Assembly: GCA_022708585.1 (NCBI GenBank)
Contig: JAKIYJ010000019.1
Coordinates: 1 to 12,446 of the forward strand
DNA from: Bacteroidota bacterium
Lineage (GTDB): Bacteria > Bacteroidota > Bacteroidia > Bacteroidales > JAKIYJ01
Direction of reading: 5' to 3'
Length of the DNA: 12,446 nucleotides
Shown: piece by piece, positions 7,889 through 12,446 of the stretch
Numbering within the stretch: position 1 is the stretch's first letter
Layout of the letters: each line of letters starts with the position of its first letter
Notes under the pieces: generated by a model
Seen by the model: only the letters and a program-made list of their open reading frames with translations
Told to the model about the DNA's origin: nothing
Databases searched by the model: none
Position numbers and translations under genes: made by a program

Positions 7889-8668
7889 ATGATATATCTG
7901 TATAAAAATAATAATACATTTTTATTTATATTGATAAGCAGTATATTTTTAATTTTTTCAGTTGATTTATACTGTCAAACATCACAATGTTTAAGAAATC
8001 AAACTAATTGCAGGGGAATTTGTGGAAGATTTGTTGATAAAAATAATGATGGTTACTGCGATAATACAATTTTAACCGAAGAAGTAAAAACTAAAATCAC
8101 AAAATATAAAGATTCTATAGATACAATAAATAAAATTACAAATAAAGATAATAATATTATAAATAAACAACAAAATAATATTTTAACTCATAAGGAAAAT
8201 ATTGAAACAAATGTTTCTAATGATTTAGATACAACTATAAAAAATATAGATAAAATTAATAATATTAACTATAAAACAAATATTCAAAAAAATCCAGATG
8301 ATAACACAAAAAGTAAAAAATTAAAACAGCCTTATCCTTTATTTTCTCTATCAATATTGATTGTTTTGCTTTATATAATTTCTCTGATATTAGTGAATAA
8401 AAAAGTAATAACTAAAAATACTCAACATAAAATATGGAATTGTCTGTTGCTTGTATCTTTTATAATTGTAGGATTTACAGGTTTGTTAATGATAGTTGCT
8501 ATAAATTATAATTTCATAATAAATCATTTTTTGTTACTGTTAAAATTACATATTATATCTGGAATTATAATGACTTTAATTGCAATTTTTCATTTTTTAT
8601 GGCATTTAAGTTATTATTGTCATATTTTTAATAAAAAATCAAATATCAAAATTAATGATGAACAATAA
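7889..8668 (+). CDS. Secreted/membrane protein with Cys-rich DxNxDGxCD motif and His-rich three-helix membrane domain (DUF4405-like)
   Basis: I do not recognise a named gene. The 259-residue protein starts with a signal sequence (about 10-27). Next comes a short Cys-rich segment with Cys29, Cys34, Cys41, Cys45 and Cys57, including ICGRFVDKNNDGYCDN. The DKNNDG part resembles a calcium-binding loop, and from memory similar VDxNxDGxCD segments occur in secreted redox-related proteins of anaerobes. A low-complexity Asn/Lys/Ile linker follows (about 65-145). The C-terminal part has three predicted membrane helices (about 150-169, 182-204, 214-240). Helix 2 contains the pattern SFIIVGFTGLLM and helix 3 contains His221, His235 and His239, with His180, His213 and His245 near membrane ends. 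This layout resembles the DUF4405/cytochrome b-like fold, so heme binding is possible but unproven. It lies 21 nt after the TPR gene and 86 nt before the DUF4105 gene. Confidence 0.75.
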   Translation: MIYLYKNNNTFLFILISSIFLIFSVDLYCQTSQCLRNQTNCRGICGRFVDKNNDGYCDNTILTEEVKTKITKYKDSIDTINKITNKDNNIINKQQNNILTHKENIETNVSNDLDTTIKNIDKINNINYKTNIQKNPDDNTKSKKLKQPYPLFSLSILIVLLYIISLILVNKKVITKNTQHKIWNCLLLVSFIIVGFTGLLMIVAINYNFIINHFLLLLKLHIISGIIMTLIAIFHFLWHLSYYCHIFNKKSNIKINDEQ

Positions 8669-8715
8669 AGATTAAATTCAACGGGATTATTTTATTTTTT
8701 TACCATTTTGAATTA

Positions 8716-8733
8716 TAGAAACATTTATTTCTA
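8716..8733. repeat. Small perfect palindrome before the DUF4105 gene
   Basis: TAGAAA and TTTCTA flank a 6-nt spacer and are followed, after CAAA, by a run of five T (8738-8742). It could be a weak terminator for the upstream operon or an operator for the gene starting at 8755. All but two of the stem base pairs are A-T, so its stability is low. Its position in the only sizeable gap of the plus-strand run (86 nt) makes it worth listing. Confidence 0.3.
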
Positions 8734-8754
8734 CAAATTTTTAGATTAACAGTT

Positions 8755-9933
8755 ATGAAATTAATATATAAATATTTTTTTTGTTTATTAATTTTTATAT
8801 TAAATAATTATAATCAAAGTCAATCGACAGAACTTTCGCCCAATGCTTATGCTTCCCTGCTAACATGCAGTTCTGGAGATGAATTATATTCGGCTTTTGG
8901 TCATACAGCCATACGGATTAACGATAGTATTAATGGGATTGACATAGTGTATAATTATGGTACATTTGATTTTAACACTCCCAATTTTTATGTAAAATTT
9001 ATAAAAGGAACATTACTTTATCTTTTAGATGATGAGCTATTTTATTCATTTAAAAATAGTTATGAATATGAAAATAGAAGTGTACGTGAACAAATTTTAG
9101 ATTTTACCAGAGAACAACTTTTATTTTTATACGCTTCCCTTCAAGAAAATCTAAAACCTGAAAACAGAAGTTACCGTTATGATATTTTTTATGACAATTG
9201 TTCAACAAGAGTACGCGATATGATAGAAAAAACATTGAATAGCGATGCGTTATATTATGAAAATTCAGACAAACAGACTTTTAGAAAATTGATACATCCT
9301 TTTTTAGAAAACAGGCAATGGGTAAGATTTGGAATTGATTTATTACTGGGAAAACCGGTTGATAAAATTACTTCTGCGAGAGAAAAATGTTTTTTGCCAC
9401 AATATCTTTATGAATCTGTTAAACTTATGAAGAATCCTGCAACTGGCAAATCCCTTGTTTTAACTGATAAAGAAATTGTTTCCCGTTATATTATCTCAAC
9501 ACCTCATAAAAAAACATTAACTCCGGATATTACATTTTGGGGATTATTTATTATAGTCCTGATTACAGGCATTATTTTTTATTTTAAAAACAGGTATTAT
9601 TTTTTGTTTAACAAGATATTTTTCAGTATTATTGGATTATATGGATTTATTGTAATATTTATGATGCTGTGGAGTCAGCACGCATCAACAAACTCAAATT
9701 TGAATATTTTATGGAGTTTCCCATTTATAATACCTGTTTACTGGTTTACTTCAAAAAAAATAATACATAAATGGGAAAAAATATATAATATGATATTATT
9801 TGCTATTACAGGAATATTTTTAATATCATATCATTTTTTACCTCAATCATTTAATCCTGCTGTTTTACCGTTAGTTTTAACTTTATTAATCATAATTGCA
9901 CAAAAATTACTTTTTATCTATAAAATAGATTAA
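8755..9933 (+). CDS. DUF4105 (Lnb N-terminal-like) envelope protein with five C-terminal membrane helices
   Basis: A 392-residue protein. A signal peptide or anchor (about 4-22) precedes an extracytoplasmic DUF4105/Lnb-N-type domain (about 27-240). Its landmarks are SGDELYSAFGHTAIRI with His50 and YDIFYDNCSTRVRDMIE with Asp147-Asn148-Cys149. A His followed later by an Asn-Cys pair recalls the circularly permuted papain/NlpC-like folds, so a thiol hydrolase or acyltransferase role is possible; this is inference. The C-terminus has five predicted membrane helices (about 259-277, 284-306, 316-331, 345-362, 368-387). The loop between helices 2 and 3 reads SQHASTNSNLNILWSFP, a pattern I recall as conserved in Bacteroidota members of this family. 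The ATG at 8755 gives a good signal sequence. The substrate is not known. It ends before a convergent gap, so it is the last gene of the plus-strand run. Confidence 0.85.
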   Translation: MKLIYKYFFCLLIFILNNYNQSQSTELSPNAYASLLTCSSGDELYSAFGHTAIRINDSINGIDIVYNYGTFDFNTPNFYVKFIKGTLLYLLDDELFYSFKNSYEYENRSVREQILDFTREQLLFLYASLQENLKPENRSYRYDIFYDNCSTRVRDMIEKTLNSDALYYENSDKQTFRKLIHPFLENRQWVRFGIDLLLGKPVDKITSAREKCFLPQYLYESVKLMKNPATGKSLVLTDKEIVSRYIISTPHKKTLTPDITFWGLFIIVLITGIIFYFKNRYYFLFNKIFFSIIGLYGFIVIFMMLWSQHASTNSNLNILWSFPFIIPVYWFTSKKIIHKWEKIYNMILFAITGIFLISYHFLPQSFNPAVLPLVLTLLIIIAQKLLFIYKID

Positions 9934-9979
9934 TTATATTGTTAAAATAATATAAAATTAAAAAGAGTTAGTTCAAATA

Positions 9980-9997
9980 TTTATTTCAAAAAATAAA
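9980..9997. repeat. AT-only hairpin in the convergent gap
   Basis: TTTATTT and AAATAAA form a perfect 7-bp inverted repeat around CAAA, 47 nt after the DUF4105 stop. It contains no G-C pair and lies in extremely AT-rich DNA, so it is at best a weak terminator element. Confidence 0.2.
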
Positions 9998-10050
9998 AAA
10001 TTTATTTTATAAAATTATATGTTAATCTATAAAAATTTATTATAAGTATA

Positions 10051-10100
10051 ATAATTATTCATTCAAATTATATTTAAAATTGTAAATTATGAATAATTAT
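10051..10100. terminator. Perfect 12-bp inverted repeat, candidate bidirectional terminator
   Basis: ATAATTATTCAT (10051-10062) and ATGAATAATTAT (10089-10100) are perfect inverted copies separated by 26 nt, and the spacer has further partial self-complementarity. The repeat sits between the end of the DUF4105 gene (9933, plus) and the stop of the acyl-CoA synthetase (10114, minus), where a terminator serving both directions is expected. The stem has a single G-C pair and there is no clean T tract, so it is unusual for an intrinsic terminator. The rest of 9934-10113 holds no gene. Confidence 0.35.
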
Positions 10101-10113
10101 AACCAATCAAGTT

Positions 10114-12174
10114 TCAAAGATGTTTTATTTTTATTCTTGCGTCAACACAAATTAATTGTGTACCTTTTCCAAGTAAGGGATTAAGGTCAAGTTCTGATAT
10201 TTCTGGAGCTATTTCAAGCAAAGAAGACAGTTTTAAAAGTATATCAATGATTTTTTCTTCGTCAATGCCTTCTTTTCCTCTATCACCTTTAATAAGAGGA
10301 TAACTTTTTATACTTTTTATCATTCTTTTTATTTCTTCTCTGTTCAATGGTACAAGTCCAGCGGCAGTATCTTTTAGCACTTCAATAAAAATACCGCCCA
10401 ATCCAAACATTATGATATGTCCGAATTTATCATCCCTTGTTGCACCGGCAAAGAGTTCTGTTCCACTTAACATAGGCTGTATTAGAATAGCTTTTGTTGC
10501 AGGTATTTTTATCATTTTTTCAAATTCTTTTATTACACTCTCTGCATCTTTAACATTAAGAGCCACGCCTCCAACATCGGATTTATGAACAGGTCCCACA
10601 ACTTTCATAACAACAGGGTAGCCAAGTTTATCAGCTTCTATTACGGCTTGTTTTGAGGAACTAACAATAGATTCGCCAGCATGAGGTATACCTGCTGCAT
10701 CTAATAATATTTGTATTTTATCTGGTGAAATATAGCCTTCGTCTACATTATTAATAATATTTCTAATTATATTTTTGTTAATATCAATATTATTTTCATA
10801 ACAAATAGCAGGCGGGGGGGTATTGAGAATTTTAGTCAAAGCTCTTCCCAGTGCTACTTCATCAGGAAAATTAATACCTCCTGCTTCAATAAATTCGTTT
10901 ATTTCATTTTTTGCATTTATTAATGAAGGTAAAACTGCAAATATAGGTTTAGAACAACTTTGCATTTTATTATACAATACTTTGTAAACTTCTGACACAT
11001 TAAACAAGCCAGGGCTACCAAAGATAACAACCATTGCGTCTATATTTTTAAATTTTTTGTCGCAATAATCTATTATAATTCCAAGTTGTTCGGCTGTGCC
11101 TGTTGCAAGAAAATCGATTGGGTTACCGACTGATGAGCCTTGAAAAAGTTGAGATAAAAGTTCTTTGGCATCTGGTCCTTCAATATGTGGTATATTGAGT
11201 CCCCCTTCTGATAAGGAGTCTACAAGCATAACGGCGGGACCTCCTGCGTGAGTGATAATGGCGAAATTTTTACCATTAACTTTTGGATGCATAAAGACAG
11301 AGCCTGCGATGGTCAATTCTTCTCGGCTATAGCATCTTACTATTCCTGCTTTTTTGAAAAGAGCATCTACTGCGACATCGGGACTTGCGAGAGCGCCAGT
11401 ATGAGAAGAAGCAGCTCTGCTTCCTGCTTCGGAACTTCCAGCTTTAACAGCTGCTATTCTGCAACCTTTTTGTATCAAACTTGAAGCATGTTTAAGTAAT
11501 TTTTGTGGTTTATTAATGTTTTCAGCATATAACAGTTTTATTGGCGAACTGATTTCGGGTTCATAAGTATTGTCAAGGTATTCCAGTACATCTTCAACAC
11601 CAATTTGGGCACTGTTTCCAACAGAGAATACATTGGCAAACGAGAGTCCATTTACAATGCCGGATTCCATAATAAAAACGGATGTGGCACCGGAGCCTGA
11701 AATCAAATCACAACCTTTTGGGTCAAAGCGTGGTACAGGAGTTGTAAAAATTCCTGCATAATTTGAATTAAGAACACCTATACAGTTGGGACCAATAAGG
11801 CAACCACCAGTTTTATCAATCACTTCAACAATCTGCTTTTCAAGTTTTTTGCCTTCTTCACTTTCTTCACTAAATCCAGCAGAAAGAATTATAAATGCTT
11901 TGGTTTCTTTATACTTTGCAAGTGTAATAACTGTATCGAGCACAAAACGAGCAGCAATAGCAATAATTGCAAGATCTGTCTGCGGAAGATCCTCTGCTTT
12001 TTGATGGCTTTTCAGTCCTTGTACATAGTTTTCCTTAACGTTGACAACATAAAGTTTACCTTTATACTTATGCTCAATCAAATTTTTAAGTACTTTACCA
12101 CCGGGTTTGGTTATGTCATTTGATCCACCTATTACAGCGATACTGCGTGGATTAATAAGTTGATTATTTATCAT
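10114..12174 (-). CDS. Fused ADP-forming acetyl/acyl-CoA synthetase (alpha-beta)
   Basis: A 686-residue cytoplasmic enzyme that converts acyl-CoA, ADP and phosphate to the acid, CoA and ATP, giving substrate-level ATP in fermenters of sugars or amino acids. The alpha part (about 1-450) begins with the CoA-binding Rossmann segment PRSIAVIGGSNDITKPGGKV and carries the phosphohistidine site SSHTGALASPDVA at His258, aligned with His257 reported for the Pyrococcus enzyme. The beta part (about 465-686) is an ATP-grasp domain with KLGYPVVMKVVGPVHKSDVG followed by GVALN, where His530 matches the second relay histidine, and later FGLGGIFIEVLKDTA and ISELDLNPL. Archaeal enzymes often have separate subunits; bacterial ones are commonly fused, as here. 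Whether it prefers acetyl-CoA or amino-acid-derived branched or aryl acyl-CoAs cannot be told from sequence alone. It lies 32 nt downstream of an OmpA-like gene on the same strand. A C7 run marks the alpha/beta junction. Confidence 0.95.
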   Translation of the reverse strand: MINNQLINPRSIAVIGGSNDITKPGGKVLKNLIEHKYKGKLYVVNVKENYVQGLKSHQKAEDLPQTDLAIIAIAARFVLDTVITLAKYKETKAFIILSAGFSEESEEGKKLEKQIVEVIDKTGGCLIGPNCIGVLNSNYAGIFTTPVPRFDPKGCDLISGSGATSVFIMESGIVNGLSFANVFSVGNSAQIGVEDVLEYLDNTYEPEISSPIKLLYAENINKPQKLLKHASSLIQKGCRIAAVKAGSSEAGSRAASSHTGALASPDVAVDALFKKAGIVRCYSREELTIAGSVFMHPKVNGKNFAIITHAGGPAVMLVDSLSEGGLNIPHIEGPDAKELLSQLFQGSSVGNPIDFLATGTAEQLGIIIDYCDKKFKNIDAMVVIFGSPGLFNVSEVYKVLYNKMQSCSKPIFAVLPSLINAKNEINEFIEAGGINFPDEVALGRALTKILNTPPPAICYENNIDINKNIIRNIINNVDEGYISPDKIQILLDAAGIPHAGESIVSSSKQAVIEADKLGYPVVMKVVGPVHKSDVGGVALNVKDAESVIKEFEKMIKIPATKAILIQPMLSGTELFAGATRDDKFGHIIMFGLGGIFIEVLKDTAAGLVPLNREEIKRMIKSIKSYPLIKGDRGKEGIDEEKIIDILLKLSSLLEIAPEISELDLNPLLGKGTQLICVDARIKIKHL
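10814..10820 (-). repeat. C7 homopolymer at the alpha/beta junction of the acyl-CoA synthetase
   Basis: Seven G on the plus strand give CCCCCCC in the coding strand, encoding part of Thr452-Pro-Pro-Pro455. It is the only such G/C run I noticed in this AT-rich window. Gain of one C would lead to a stop after residue 459 and loss of one to a stop after residue 468, both giving an alpha-only product. It may also be a sequencing-error-prone site. Confidence 0.6.
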
Positions 12175-12206
12175 TATTAATTGTTGAATTAAAAAAAATT
12201 ATTATT

Positions 12207-12446
12207 TTATTCACTGATTATTCTTATTTCGGTTCTTCTGTTTTTTTGCTGTCCTTCGGCTGAATTATTATCTGCAACGGGTTGAGTATCACCATAACCT
12301 TTTGCAATTAAACGATTGGAAGAAATACCTTTTTGAATTAAATAGTTCTTAACAGCTTCGGCTCTTTTTTGTGACAGGATAAGATTTTCTTTTGAATTTC
12401 CTATATTGTCGGTATGTCCTGCAATTTCAATTATCATATCTTTTTT
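12207..12446 (-). CDS. OmpA-family C-terminal domain protein (partial, N-terminus outside the window)
   Basis: Only the last 79 codons are visible; the frame is open through the window edge. The segment is the C-terminal half of an OmpA-like peptidoglycan-binding domain: IEIAGHTDNIGNSKENLILS with the conserved Asp of GHTD, SQKRAEAVKNYL, the LIAKGYGDTQPVADN segment and the NRRTEIRI ending. The Asp and the Arg of the LSQKRA and NRR motifs are the residues that hold diaminopimelate in this family. The first visible Met (12437) lies inside the domain and follows KKD, so it is not the true start. The full protein is probably an outer-membrane or periplasmic protein tied to the cell wall, possibly with upstream TPR, WD40/PD40-like or beta-barrel parts that cannot be seen here. 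The acyl-CoA synthetase starts 32 nt downstream. Confidence 0.93.
   Translation of the reverse strand, partial: KKDMIIEIAGHTDNIGNSKENLILSQKRAEAVKNYLIQKGISSNRLIAKGYGDTQPVADNNSAEGQQKNRRTEIRIISE

Noticed and set aside
12435..12437. ATG at 12437 as the start of a 76-residue OmpA-like protein
   Set aside because: It lies in the middle of the conserved domain strand and the frame stays open to the window edge, so the gene continues outside.

Overview
The window looks like a chromosomal segment of an AT-rich member of the Bacteroidota, probably an anaerobic or fermentative one. This rests on a type IX secretion (T9SS) C-terminal sorting domain on a secreted protease, a DUF4105 membrane protein and lipoprotein style typical of the phylum, weak or absent Shine-Dalgarno sequences, matches to the TAnnTTTG -7 promoter element, a fused formimidoyltransferase-cyclodeaminase, and a fused ADP-forming acyl-CoA synthetase of the kind used for ATP formation during amino-acid fermentation. 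No transposase, integrase, tRNA, rRNA or CRISPR was seen.

Layout. Positions 1-219 hold no convincing gene. A minus-strand pair follows: a secreted C10-family (streptopain-type) cysteine protease with two CUB-like domains and a T9SS signal (3481 down to 1352), then chorismate synthase aroC (1338 down to 220) only 13 nt downstream. A divergent intergenic region (3482-3767) separates these from a plus-strand run. It holds a good -7 element for the protease and a three-copy complementary element that could form two mutually exclusive hairpins in the protease leader RNA.

The plus-strand run is hutI (3768-5024), ftcD (5051-6772), a TPR lipoprotein (6779-7867), a small secreted/membrane protein with a Cys-rich calcium-loop-like motif and a histidine-rich membrane domain (7889-8668), and a DUF4105 protein with five C-terminal membrane helices (8755-9933). 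The first four genes are spaced 6-26 nt apart and are probably one operon. HutI and FtcD carry out the last two steps of histidine breakdown to glutamate and one-carbon-loaded tetrahydrofolate; hutH and hutU are not in the window.

A convergent, very AT-rich gap (9934-10113) with hairpins separates this run from a minus-strand pair: the end of an OmpA-like peptidoglycan-binding protein, cut by the window edge, followed by the fused ADP-forming acyl-CoA synthetase (12174 down to 10114). Taken together, the region links extracellular protein breakdown, histidine catabolism and ATP-yielding acyl-CoA cleavage, a plausible set for a protein fermenter. That overall reading is inference. The most unusual features are the switch-like leader of the protease, the 259-residue Cys-motif/His-helix protein, and a C7 homopolymer placed exactly at the alpha/beta junction of the fused synthetase.
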